A stretch of 64,000 nt of DNA, taken from assembly GCF_026745355.1 (NCBI RefSeq), contig NC_079206.1:43779342-43843341 (forward strand), in the 5' to 3' direction. The notes beneath the pieces are model-generated. The model saw nothing but the letters and a program-made list of their open reading frames with translations, was not told the origin of the DNA and did not search any database. Source of the stretch: Beta vulgaris subsp. vulgaris. Its lineage: Eukaryota; Streptophyta; Magnoliopsida; Caryophyllales; Amaranthaceae. This document shows positions 1 through 11,475 of this stretch, piece after piece. Position 1 is the first letter of the stretch. Each line of letters starts with the position of its first letter. Position numbers and translations under genes: made by a program.

Positions 1-41
1 CGCTGCAAAATTCTGAATAAGCTGATACGTTATCACACGGG

Positions 42-579
42 TAGGAATGGCAACGGGTCGGACTTGGACCGGATTATGCATAATCCGACTCCGACCCTAC
101 AGAAAGTCGGATTTTAAATCCGACTCCGACTCCGAGATCCGACTTTGAAAATCTGAATCCGAACCGACATAAAATCCGAACATCCGACTCCGAGATCCGA
201 CCCGACTTAAAATCCGGACATCCGACTTAAAATCCGAACATCCGACTCCGAACCTGATCCGACTTATTTTTCTTCCAATTATTTAATCATTTTTTCTGTG
301 GGAAAAGCCTATATAATACAACTGGCTGAAAGTCGAAGTCGGATTATACAGAAATAACACATTACATAAATAAGAAAAAAGGATTGATTGACTCGGAGTC
401 GTATTCGGATTCGGATGTCGGATTATTTTATGAGATCCGACTCCGACCCTCCTCCGACTCGGAGTCGGATTTTTTAAACGGAGTCGGAGTCGGATTACTT
501 TTTTGTCGGAGTCAACTCGGATTTTTTCCTTCGGATCGGAGCGGACTAGGGTCGGATTCGGATTGGATTGCCATCCCTA
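42..579. mobile_element. Non-autonomous hAT-type element (MITE)
   Basis: A 538-bp insertion bounded by a perfect 8-bp direct repeat, CACACGGG (34-41 and 580-587), the target duplication length of hAT transposons. The ends are inverted repeats: TAGGAATGGCA at the left and, on the other strand, TAGGGATGGCA at the right, close to the usual hAT terminus. Both flanks inside are packed with TCCGAC/GTCGGA units in opposite orientation, so a single strand could fold on itself. No transposase is encoded; a 69-codon open frame inside is only the repeat read through. It would need a transposase in trans. Confidence 0.85.
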
Positions 580-659
580 CACACGGGCGATAATTCCTGG
601 GTAATTCTCCAAGTTTATTATAAAGTTATTTCTGAAAGGAGAGAATTATCGGGTTGTTA

Positions 660-1671
660 CACCTACTCTAGTGGAGAACTTCATGTCCTTAATTGAAATA
701 CTCAAATCCGTCAAAATCAAACTCCTGTTGTGATCAAGACAATAGAATTAGAACAATAATAGTTATCCCTAATCTAGTATTAGAATATGCACAATCAATT
801 AAGCAAGAACAATTAACAATTAATATGAGAATTTAAAGAAATAATCATGAATTAAATCATACTAGGATTCAACTTAACCATAGATAAAAGAAACTACTCT
901 ATCATGAAATAAATAATGAAATCTGAATCTACCAAGAAAAGCATAATCAAAGAAATCAAGGAAAGAAACTAATGAAACTCATGAATTAATGAAAAAGAAT
1001 AAAAACTAGGGTTATTTACACTAAAAACTAGAGAGAAAACTAAAACCTAAAACCTAAAAAATAAAGTGAGAGGGGAGGAGAGAGAAAGAATGAAAACTTA
1101 TCTAAATAATATTCACCTAATATAACCAGGAAAGTAATTTACAAGATAAGGAAAATCTTAAATAAATCATTAATAGGCGGATTAGTGATCCGCGCGTACG
1201 CGTGGCAGATTCCAGCAAAAACAGTGCAATCTTCTGAAAGGCATAACTCCTTGACTAGAAGTCTCCTCGGGGCGTGCCACCTATCGTTGGAAAGCTCTTC
1301 AATTCTAGTTTCCATATCTGCTTGAATTACTTAATTTTAAGGAGCACATCAAAAGTTATGATCAGAAGAGTAGACGTGACTCTTTTTTCACATTTCTTCT
1401 AATGATTTTCCGCTTCGTTTTTACTCAAACTCGTACTATAAAATATCTATGACGATCCTTATGCATTATAGCTTCCTTCCAAGTGCTCCTAATCCTCAAG
1501 CTTAGCTAATGATAATCCAAATATGTCCTCAATGCTTTCATCAAAAACAAGAAAACATACCGAATAGGAGTAGAAAAATATAACTTAAGAATATAATGCA
1601 TCAATGAACCTAAATATGAAACTAAATGCTCTAAAAGGCACCTAAAAACTATATATAAAAATGACTTATGA
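660..1671 (-). repeat. 3' LTR, truncated
   Basis: Matches 4950-5987 with scattered substitutions and small indels. About 415 bp present at the distal end of the other LTR (4534-4949) are missing, and sequence left of about 660 is unrelated. The inner end reads TCATAAGTC in element sense instead of the TGATAAGTC of the other LTR, so the terminal TG has mutated. Confidence 0.85.
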
Positions 1672-1710
1672 AATTCCCCCAAGCTAAACCATTGCTTGTC
1701 CTCAAGCAAT
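1672..1710 (-). promoter_or_regulatory. Polypurine tract with upstream hairpin
   Basis: In element sense a perfect 8-bp stem with AGGA loop, ATTGCTTGAGGACAAGCAAT (1691-1710), is followed by a short spacer and the polypurine tract GCTTGGGGGAATT abutting the 3' LTR. The tract is the expected primer for plus-strand synthesis. The hairpin is inferred from base pairing only. Confidence 0.75.
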
Positions 1711-3120
1711 AAGACTTAGACACGGAAATGTTAGACAACCTACAATATGGGACTACAACAGGGTTAAACACTCAATTGAAAACACAAGAGATATAATCAC
1801 TACATAAACCAAGCATCGAAACAATCTCGAACAAAGCCGCATAGCATATCATGTATCGCAATCTACTCTCCAATCATACCACAAACCATCTACCCCAAGA
1901 TGAATTTAACCAAACATGACAGACCTTATTATAGTTATGTGCACTCAAATCTCTCATGTGTTTAAGGGTTAAATGATGACTCTGAACCTAAATAAGTCGA
2001 CTCAGATGAAGCATATATTCTTCAACTTTGACTTTTTAACTCACTTTATACTCAACAATACAATACACAATGATCAAGAGGACTTTTAGGGGTTGTAATG
2101 GGGCTGAGGTTAAAGGTATGGAAAATAATTTGGGAATTGTGGTGGAAAAACCAAGAAGGGGGAGCATCATATAACTGAAAATATGACCATAAAAGGTCAT
2201 AACAACTCCATGCAACAACCAACAATCTCCAAATCTAATCAACAACCTTTTTCACTTAAGAAACTCAATCATAACCTTTTTTATTTCACTTTATTCAAAA
2301 CTCTTTTTCACTTCCTTTTTCATTTCATTTTTCACCTTTTTTTTTTCTTTCTTTTTCACACTTTCAATTCAATTTCAAAGCTCACTAAACATAATTTTCC
2401 ATCCTTCTAAACCACAAATAGAGCACTTCAATTCAATACAAACTAAACCACAACTAATACTCGCTCCCCCAAGCTAGGCTTGGGACAAGAATCAAATGAG
2501 GTCAATGGCTTGTAATGTAGGTATCAATCAAACAAAGTAATAAAAGGCTCAGCGGGGTTAGAGGAAGGATAATATGAAGATAAGAATAACTCTGGAGCTA
2601 AGATCATCAAATGAAACGCCTTAATCATATCAACATGTATGCACTATCAAATATCAAGGAGTACTAAGTCAAAGTCAAGATCAATGCAACAACGAGGAAC
2701 TAATCACACATAAAAGAATAGAACTGACACAGATACGTCAGTTTATAGGCACAAAAGCTCACTTAGGTTAAGGTGTCTGCATAGTAATGTTAAATCGAGC
2801 CAGAGAGAGATCAACCAATCTTACCACAAACAATCAGTTGCGAAACAATCGTGCTATGAAGTATCATGAACAAAATGAGTGACACTTAACAAATGTAGTA
2901 AAATATCAACAAGGTTCTCAAAAAGTTTTAGCGATAGTCTCATAGATGCAACTAGAATGAGATAAAATCTAATATGAGATGAAATATGCTAATGCAACTA
3001 AGAGAGCAGTACAATTTTTTTGGTTACACGTAAACTCCCACTCCTAATAAGCAGTACCAACCGTGCAACATCCTACGAAAGCAATGAAATCTACACTAAA
3101 AAGCAATAAAAGATAAAATA

Positions 3121-3160
3121 TTCCTCCCCCAAGCTAGAATATGCAGTGTCCTCACTGCAT
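3121..3160 (-). promoter_or_regulatory. Internal G-run with upstream hairpin
   Basis: In element sense ATGCAGTGAGGACACTGCAT (3141-3160) is a perfect 8-bp stem with AGGA loop, followed 9 nt later by GCTTGGGGGAGGAA. It copies the layout at the 3' polypurine tract, 1.45 kb further inside, with a different stem sequence. Confidence 0.65.
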
Positions 3161-4215
3161 AAACCAGTTCAGAAAAGGAACGAAAACCAACCCCTGGATC
3201 ACCAAATCACCAAAGTCGCCCACCAAAAAGCCACAACACCACAAAAACCATATACAAACTCCAACAATCTAAAAATTCGATCAATATGTTCAAAATATTC
3301 TGACAAGAGGGAATCAAAATAAAAATCCAAGCAAAAATTTGGAATGAACATAAACAACAAGTACAAGTGAGAATAAATGTTTACTACCCAATTAAGTGGG
3401 GAGAAAAGTCATATATGCTCAAAAATCATGTTGTAATGCTTCACAAAGGCGAACTTGAACCTATTTGGTGCCTACTTGATAAAATTCTGTAACCATCATT
3501 AATCAAATTATAAAGAAGTGGTAAGAGAATGAGAAAGTAATAAGAAAAGAAAATTAAAAAGAAAAGATGAAAAATAAAAAGAAAAGAAAAAAAACGATCA
3601 GAATTCAGAAAAAACAAAACAAAACAAAAAAAAAGGAAGAAAAAGAAACAAAAACAAGAAACGAAAGAAGCAGGGGTAGTTCAGGCTGGAAATTCGAAGG
3701 TATTGGCTGTGCAGGTTGATGGTGTCGCAACTAGCGGAGTATGGGCGCGATCAGGAGGCCGGCCGGTGTGAGCTTAAGAGGAGGGGGAGATTGATAGGCG
3801 AAGAGGAGGAGAAGAGGCAGAGAAAGGAGGGAAGCGCGCGCAGACGGACACCGACGACGGGTGATGATGGACACGGTAGTTAGTGGCGAGTTGACGATGT
3901 TGGTGCTCCGGTTTTCTATGGTGGTCAGTGATGGAGTGAAGTAGAGGATGCATGAGGAAGGGATTGGGAGATGGTGTGTCAGTGACTGGCTGATGACGGT
4001 TGTCGGCGGTGGTGGTGTGCAGGAGAGGCAATGATGATGGTGCGAAAGATGCAATGCCACTGTATGCTCTTGTTTTTTTCGTTCTTTTCTTGACTATCCT
4101 GTTCAATTCCAATTGCCACCTAAAATTACAAAAACACACCAAAAATCACAAAAAATAAAATAAAATGAAAAAGAGATAAAAATCAAAATAAAAGTAAAGA
4201 AAATGTCAAAAGTCA

Positions 4216-4257
4216 GGTTGCCTCCCGAGAAGCGCAAATTTAAGGTCTTGCATGACC
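4216..4257 (-). promoter_or_regulatory. Conserved post-pol hairpin and 20-nt motif
   Basis: In element sense a GGTC/GACC stem with a 6-nt loop (4244-4257) is followed 8 nt later by the 20-nt motif GCGCTTCTCGGGAGGCAACC (4216-4235). The same arrangement follows the pol stop codon in the elements at 40653 and 57785. Here pol itself is gone, so the motif is not kept as coding sequence. Function unknown. Confidence 0.6.
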
Positions 4258-4511
4258 GTTTAAGACTAATAGAGCACCACTCATAATAGTTCAATGCTCT
4301 AAGATGCTTATCATATGTTCCTGCAAACATCTCAGAGCATATTACATAAGAGTGGAAAGGAAAAATGAAAAAAGTTAGTACTAAAAAATTACTAAAACTA
4401 CAAAAAGAAAAATCAAAGAAAAAATTATATTTACAAGAAGAAATAAAAGAAAATAATATATATGTAGTTTAGTCTTACCAACAATAAAAACTAAATAGAA
4501 CAAAACCATCT

Positions 4512-4528
4512 CCCCGGCAACAGCGCCA
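4512..4528 (-). other. Primer binding site, tRNA-Asp
   Basis: Minus-strand TGGCGCTGTTGCCGGGG is complementary, with one mismatch, to the 3' end of plant tRNA-Asp(GTC). It lies five bases inside the 5' LTR. Same primer class as the element at 40653. Confidence 0.85.
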
Positions 4529-4533
4529 AAATT

Positions 4534-5987
4534 TGATAGGCGTGTCGCGCACCTAACAAAAATAAATAACCGAACTAATCCTCCTAACTATGTAGTAGGG
4601 TAAGTCAGAGTCGATCCCGCAGAGAGAAAGTTGTTCTATGATTAGTCCTTAAATAATGGTAAGACTAAAGGAGATTAATAACAATGATCGTCGAATCAAC
4701 TATACTAATCAATATATAAATAAAAGACTCTACAGTTAAGTATCCTCACTAGCATGAAGTAATACAAAATAATTCCTACCCCAAACTAATCAATTTAATG
4801 TTCACAAGGAAAAGTCCACCCTATAAAGTACCATAGACCTCTCCCGAGTATCTATGGCTTCTCTAATATGCATTCAAGCCTACTCCCGTGGAATCATGCA
4901 AATTAAAAACATTGAGCGCGACACTTGAACTTCCTAACAATCCATTCTACCTACTCCCGTGGAGAACTTCATGTCCTTAATTGAAATACTCAAATCCGTC
5001 AAAATCCAACTCCCATTGTGATCAAGACAATGGAATTAGAACAATACTAGTTATCCCTAATCTAGTATTATAATATGCACAATCAATTAAGCAAGAACAA
5101 TTAACAATTAATATGAGAATTCAAAGAAACAATCATGAATTAAATCATACTAGGGTTCAACTTAACTATAGATAAAATAAACTCCTCTATCATGAAATAA
5201 ATAATGAAATCTGAATCTACCAAGAAAAGCATAATCAAAGCAATCAAGGAAAGAAACTAATGAAACTCATAAATTAATGAAAAAGAATAAAAACTAGGGT
5301 TATTTACACTAAAAACTAGAGAGAAAGAGAGGAGAGAAAATTAAAACCTAAAACTAAAAAATAACGTGAGAGGGGAGGAGAGAGAAAGAATGAAAACTTA
5401 TCTAAATAATATTCACCTAATATAACCAGGAAAGTAATTTACAAGATAAGGAAAGTCTTAAATAAATCATTAATAGGCGGATTAGTGATCCGCGCGTACG
5501 CGTGGCAGATTTCAGCAGAAACAATGCAATCTTCTGAAAGGCATACCTCCTTGACTAGAAGTCTCATCGGGGCGTGTCACCTATCGTTGGAAAGCTCTTC
5601 AACTCTAGTTTCCATATCTGCTTGAATTACTAAATTTTAAGGAGCACATCAAAAGTTATGATCAGAAGAGTACATGTGACTCTTTTTTTACATTTTTTCT
5701 AATGATTTTCCATTTCGTTTTTGCTCAAACTCGTACTATAAAATATCTATGACGATCCTTATGCATTGTAGCTTCCTTCCAAGTGCTCCTAATCCTCAAT
5801 CTTAGCTAATCATACTCCAAATATGTCCTCAATGCCTGAAATTCATCAAAAACAAGAAAACATACCGAATAGGAGTATAAAAATATAACTTAAGAATATA
5901 ATGCATCAATGAACCTAAATATGAAACTAAATACTCTAAAATGCAACCTAAATGCACCTAAAAACTATAGATAAAAATGACTTATCA
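4534..5987 (-). repeat. 5' LTR, 1454 bp
   Basis: Begins TGATAAGTCATT and ends CGCCTATCA in element sense, giving the TG...CA termini of an LTR. The flanking 5 bp at 5988-5992 are CTAAG; the matching left copy was lost with the end of the other LTR. Confidence 0.85.
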
Positions 5988-6083
5988 CTAAGACGTATTT
6001 CACTTAATTGCTAAGGTAACTAATAAGTAACACCTTAGTATTTAACTCATATCACTCATTTTAAACTCATATGAAAGTAAGAA

Positions 6084-6290
6084 TTAACAATTAGTTACTA
6101 ATAAGTAACAATTAGTAGCTAACAAGTAACAATTAGTTGCTAATAAGTAAGAATTAGTAGCTAAAAAGTAATAATTAGTTGCTAATAAGTAAGAATTAGC
6201 AGCTAACAAGTAACAATTAGTTGCTAATAAGTAACAATTAGTAGCTAACAAGTAACAATTAGTTGCTAATACGTAACAATTAGTTGCTAG
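6084..6290. repeat. 21-bp minisatellite with 42-bp alternation
   Basis: About ten copies of AAGTAACAATTAGTTGCTAAT. Copies with AGTAGCTAACAAG tend to alternate with copies with AGTTGCTAATAAG, giving a 42-bp higher-order unit. A minus-strand open frame of LLATNCY repeats is a by-product. Confidence 0.85.
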
Positions 6291-6889
6291 AAAATGTTTC
6301 ATGTCGTTGTAAAGGTAGCTAATGCATATCCTTAACAACCATACAATTTCCTATCATAACTCATATCAGGGTGGGGTGAAATTATGTCCATCATTAATTG
6401 AATCATATCAGAACATCATTCAATCATATATACTATGTTCTTACTTATTTTTGAAACATTTATAATAAGATAAATGAATATAACTATTACAAATGTATAA
6501 ATAAATATAATAAATAAATAATCGCATAAATATTACTACATTACTTCATTCACTTTATTCCAATAATAAGCCGTAAACGGAATAAGGAGTTGGTATGTTA
6601 AATCGTGAAATACATGACTATGGTATTCACATTATATATGTTATATATGTATGGATTATTTAACTAGACAAATACAAAAAAATTCAACCAACATCCAATG
6701 GTATTCTTTTATCAGATGCTTATAAATAACCCTTTGTATGTATTTTATTTTTCATTCATCACAATTCTTCTATATCAATTTTCTTTTTCTCTCCAAAATT
6801 ATTTTATCCTCTCAAAAAATTATCCACCTATCGTATTTTTAATAGATCCAGAACAAAAATTTTGAACTATATATTACCGAGGAATTGAG

Positions 6890-7445
6890 TTCAAATGCGT
6901 CTATTATCGCCTGAACGAGTTTATATGTGAATATTATCGAATGCATGAGTAAGACAAAATTGACTATTATCGAAAGTAGAACGACAAGGTTCACTTTTTA
7001 ATAATAATATTTTTCATTATCATAAATTGTTGTTAAAATCATAATAGAAAATTAACATTATTTATCATTGAAGAAGCTAATCATATCAATAACATCAGTC
7101 AATCATATCTGAATGGGGAGGATTTTTGTCATCATTTTAGGTTATCATATCATAAGTCCAGCATGTCTTTTTAGAATGAAAGTTCAGGGTTCACTACTGT
7201 TGAAGGAGTTGAAAGGTTAGTATTCCACCCGAATGAACGAAGGAGATTGAACGAGTTTAAAAGTGATTACTACCGAATGAACGAGTTTAGATGTCACTAT
7301 TATCAAATTAACGAGTTTAAATGTGACTATTATCGAGTTTAGATGTGACTATTATCGAATGAATGGGTTTAAATTTCACTATTATCGATTGAACTGAGCG
7401 TGTTTAAATGTGATTATTATCGATTGAACTGAATGTGTTTAAATT
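6890..7445. repeat. Degenerate ~32-bp repeat
   Basis: Units such as GTGACTATTATCGAATGAAC followed by GAGTTTAAAT recur about nine times, loosely between 6890 and 6990 and tightly between 7240 and 7445. Confidence 0.7.
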
Positions 7446-7862
7446 CCAATAAATTCATAGTTGATAAAAACTTATAGTATGTTATATAATGATTATAGTT
7501 CTTAACAATATAGTTGATAAGTCCTTAACTACAAATCGCGAATGATACTTGATACGTTATTATCATATGAGCATAGACACACTATAGTTGTAAATTAAAA
7601 TACCAACACACGATTATTCTTTAGTGCATCTCAAGTTTTTTTTATCGAATACGAATTGACGATAACTTTTGCAACTTACAAAATGAACTTTGAATATAGT
7701 AAACATGTTGTTGCATACAATTAATTAGAGATTATTAGTTATGTGGTATTTTCATATCAATTGGCAGGTGAATCATGTCCCATATTTGATTAATCATATT
7801 AAATGTTTGATGAATCATATCATAACATAAAAGACACAAAGATATATTAAATATTTTCCGAT

Positions 7863-7946
7863 CATTGACAATTTACAAAATCGAGTACTTCATTGACAAT
7901 TTGCAAAATCGCGTATTTCATTGACAATTTACAAAAACGAGTACTT
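7863..7946. repeat. 28-bp tandem repeat, three copies
   Basis: Three adjacent 28-bp units starting CATTGACAATTTACAAAA, at 7863, 7891 and 7919, with a few substitutions. Confidence 0.85.
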
Positions 7947-8119
7947 CATTGTACCAAAAGAACTTTGATCACCAAAAAATATCAACCTAAAATTCATTCA
8001 CCAAAAAAAAAGTTCAGTGGTAGTTGCGTAATTAATTCCAAAACCAGGTTGCACTTGAAAGTGAGATCCACTACCAAAAACTTGTCACTCCTGCAATCGT
8101 AATTGTTTTTCATGTAATT

Positions 8120-9478
8120 AGGGAATAGAAGACCTGGTCCGCTAGTTGAGTTGATCATAAGCACTTCCACAACCTTATCAGATTCTGTTCCATCACTTTC
8201 ATCAAAACTTCTAAATCTAAAAGGGATACACCTATCAATAACTTTCTAGTTAACATCTGCAGATACTCTAAAATCCATGAATAGAACTGTTCATAAAATT
8301 TAGCATATCCAACAGATGTTTAAGGGATTACATGAAAGCATCTGAGATTTCAGGGGAGGGGTGGGGGGGGGGGTTGTGATCAGTCAAGACTTGGACTCAT
8401 CCAAAGCATACTAAGAACATGACCCTCTAAAGAAATTTTAGCGATATAGCATCAACGTTATCACCTTACCCTCTCACTACCCAAAAAGAACCAATCCCTA
8501 CCTATTGTGTGTGCTTAATCCGCTTGCCGTTCGTAAGAAAATGACCTCTACTCTCGCTCTATTTTCTGCCCTTGTCTCATTTATTCTTTGCTACTCCATC
8601 AAAATGAAAAACAGTGCTAATTTGTTCGACACTTATCCCTCTTCTAACACTGATTTATTGTCCTACTTCTACTACTACAGATGGAGAAAGTTAAACTTTG
8701 TATTTCAAAAATTCTCTTTATAAGAAAACTTTAGATACCTCTCCACCAGTTCCAACTAGTTAGTGGTAAAGTTGCGTACATATAAGCCTCTCCCAAACCA
8801 TGCAAACAGCGGGATCATACTCAATTTTGTTGTTGTGAATGACCAGGTAAGAATCATTCCTGATCATCAATCAAATCTCATACCTCGACAAGCAAATAAG
8901 TGGCAAAAGACCTGAAAACGCAAAATACCGAGTCTCAATAATTATCAAGCATCCAACCCGAACGCAAGACCAACCACAAATTTCAAGCAACTCCAAATGC
9001 AACCATTGCTTATCAATATGAACAACTTCCCCATATCAAAGCATGTGATCATGCTAATTCACATCTTCCTAACCAAACACCATGACCAATTCCATCAACA
9101 ATAATTATATTAAATTAAGACCCCTTCCTCATATATTCCCATTTTAATCAAAATAAACAATCTCTCTAAATTTTGAGTAATTCATCATTAGTTCCATAAA
9201 CAAATCAATATAACATATAAACATCAACTTCCCAAATATAAAATCAAGCATATGGGCAATTATAAATAATCAAAGGATTGATTTTTATCACTCAATCCTT
9301 GACAAAATAAGGAAATCAAAACACTTTTTTCAATCACCCACACCAACATAAAAACAATTTACTTCTAAAATAAAATAAAATAGGAGTTAAGAGAGAGAAA
9401 GATACCCAGCAACAAGGCGACAACCATCTTCATAACGTTGTCGATGACGACCAGTGTGTGTGCTACCAATTCAGACAT
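8120..9478 (-). pseudogene. Nudix hydrolase gene, 5' fragment
   Basis: Exon 1 (9406-9478) starts MSELVA and, after a small frame change, continues GRHRQRYEDGCRLVAG. A phase-2 intron follows (GG|GTATCT ... GATAG|GTGTAT), and exon 2 (8120-8231) reads CIPFRFRSFDESDG and then KVVEVLMINSTSGPGLLFP. This order is typical of the N-terminal half of plant Nudix hydrolases of the NUDT4/17/18/21 type, which hydrolyse diphosphoinositol polyphosphates or nucleotide diphosphates. The similarity stops just before the expected GGWE and Nudix-box residues, so the catalytic centre is absent. Exon 1 is also out of frame at GCACACACACTGG, consistent with a 2-bp CA-type insertion. The family is recalled, not searched. 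Confidence 0.75.
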
Positions 9479-10686
9479 TTTTTCCTTCCTTCTCACAATC
9501 TCCAACAAACCTCATCACCCATCTTTTTAAACCAAAAATTAAAAAGAAAAACTTCCCATCAAATCAAAAAAATCAATGCATAATAAATCAGTTTCAAGAA
9601 AAACCTAAAAATACCAATTAATTACTTTTGCCTACATTTTTATTCTGAATGCATAAAATCATTTTTCATTGTATTATAATACTTCAATTTATGGTTATCT
9701 TCGCTGTTATTGTAACAAGTGAGGAAAGTTATAATTTATTCATTATTCCAAGGACAAAATTGATTCAAATTTAAACAGATCTAACCTTTGAAATTCCCAC
9801 CTCTTCTTCAAATACCTTCAGTGTAAACCGTAATTCTCAAGCCCAATTCACCTGAAAATGTTAAATGTTCGTTGTTATAAATCATATAACGTAATTAATT
9901 TTCGCCGAATTACATTTTCACTCAGTTAAATTTGAGGAATGAGGATGAAGGAGGTGAAGGAGGAACAAAACGCGCCGCTGTGGGCAAAAGTTCTGGAAAT
10001 GGATTCATATCAAATGAGGGTTCAGTTATATTAAATGGATGAAAATAAAATTTTACCACTGGTAAGGGCAACTACCTCCCCATACCGAGTATGGATGTAT
10101 CGCAACTCCTCTTTCACACAGTACTATACCCGCCAAACCTTCAATCTCCCTATAATATTTCTCTCTCCTTAATCTTAGCTTCTTTGCTGAATTTTCACCA
10201 CAAGATACACTTTCTCTTTCTTCCTTCCATCACTTCCTTCAATATTCTCAATTAACCCCGAGTTCAACTCAGTGCGAGTTGCCTGCAAGCTGCGTATATC
10301 CAACTCGATGGATAAAACTCAACATTATAGGAGAAGATGATGCAAAAGAAAAGGAAGAGATCACCACTGAGCATCACGACTAAAGCATCACTAGTATCTG
10401 AACCATTATGATCGCAATGAACACAACATGGATTAATTTTTTTTTGGTCTCCACGCCTAATGGATATTTGATGTTTATTGATTTTAGTTTTGGATAGATT
10501 TCATCCACAATTTTAAATTATAATACATTAATGGGGGTTGAGTGATTGACGATGTAGTGGAGAGAGAAAATGGGGTTTTTTTTGTGTTTGGTAAGATGTT
10601 GTGCTACACTACTCACTGCACGCAAGTCTGCACTTGTTGGACTTTGTTATGGGAATTAATGGGAAATTGTTAGTTTATTTATTTTA
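9479..10686. other. Intergenic, no gene recognised
   Basis: 9479-9560 would be the 5' leader of the Nudix fragment on the minus strand. 10100-10340 is pyrimidine-rich with a TATA-like CTATAATATTT and resembles a promoter and leader on the plus strand. The only frame that follows is about 24 codons (MMQKKRKRS..., about 10337), with no recognisable continuation. Confidence 0.4.
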
Positions 10687-11475
10687 GAGTAACCCTGCTT
10701 AATCATACAACTAATCTTATGTAACATCGTTTAAACTTATGAGTAATCCCATTTAATAATAAAAGAAACTTCATTTATTCATATAAGTAATCCCACTTAA
10801 TCATATTAGTAACCCCACTTAATCATACTAGTAACCACAATTATTTGTAAGAGTAACCTTATTTAATCATACGAGTAACCTCAAAGGTTGACAAAAGTAA
10901 CCGCATTTATTCAAACGAGTAACCTCATTCATTCATAAAAGTAAACTGATTAGTAACCTCATTTATTCAAACGACTAACCTCATTTGTTCACAAAATTAC
11001 CCTCAATTTTTCATACGAGTAACCTCATTAATTCACAATATTAACCTTATTTAATCATACGATGGCCCTATTTGATCAAGTAACCCCAATTATTTACAAA
11101 AGTAACACCATTATATTATATGAGTAATCCCATTTTTTATCATATGAGTAACCCAATTAATTCATACTAGTAATGTCATTTAATCTATGAGTAACCTCAT
11201 TTAATCTTATGAGTAACCTAATTAATTCATACTAGTAACCTCATTTATTTATACAAGTAACTTCAATAAATCATACGAATAACCTCATTTAATAATACGA
11301 GTAACCCAAAAGGTTCACAAAAAGTAACCACATTTGCTCATAAGAGTAACCAAATTTCTCTACAGGAGTGACACACTTTTATTGTTAAAAGTAAATACTC
11401 ATACAAGTAACTCCATTTGGTCATAAAGGTAACTCCATTTGTTCATAAGAGTAACTCCATTTGTTTATAAGTGTT
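10687..11475. repeat. GAGTAACC minisatellite, ~20-22 bp unit
   Basis: Roughly 35 diverged copies of GAGTAACCTCATTTAATCAT, with spacing varying by a few bases because the linkers change (TCATACGA, TCACAAAA, TTATATGA). It shows no significant open frame and no constant spacer/repeat alternation. Confidence 0.85.

Larger units (their letters stand above)
660..5987 (-). mobile_element. Athila-like LTR retrotransposon lacking gag-pol
   Basis: Read on the minus strand: 5' LTR (4534-5987), primer site (4512-4528), about 2.8 kb of internal DNA, polypurine tract (1672-1684), then a 3' LTR cut short at about 660. No gag, protease, RT or integrase similarity is visible inside, and only about 280 nt separate the primer site from the post-pol motif at 4216-4235. 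The coding region was therefore lost and the untranslated 3' region kept. The internal DNA has a C-rich, gene-leader-like stretch (3700-4070) whose open frames I cannot assign. Family placement rests on the tRNA-Asp primer site and on 3' motifs shared with the coding-competent relative at 40653-50676. Mobilisation would need proteins in trans. The 588-659 DNA left of it is not LTR sequence. Confidence 0.8.
5988..8119. other. AT-rich intergenic DNA with short tandem repeats
   Basis: No gene recognised. Very AT-rich, with the word AATCATATC scattered many times and three minisatellites listed separately. It abuts the broken end of the Nudix pseudogene, so it may be the insertion or rearrangement that removed the 3' part of that gene. 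Confidence 0.5.

Noticed and set aside
384..593. 69-codon frame at the right end of the hAT MITE
   Set aside because: Made of GTCGGA repeats inside the MITE and crossing its boundary.
3731..4142. Minus-strand frames of 109 and 122 codons
   Set aside because: Pro/Ser/His-rich overlapping frames in C-rich DNA of the gag-pol-less retroelement; no domain recognised.
6084..6338. 84-codon minus-strand frame of LLATNCY repeats
   Set aside because: It is a direct reading of the 21-bp minisatellite and has no other coding sign.
6084..11475. CRISPR-like repeated units
   Set aside because: The units are tandem minisatellites without constant repeat/unique spacer alternation, in a plant nuclear context.
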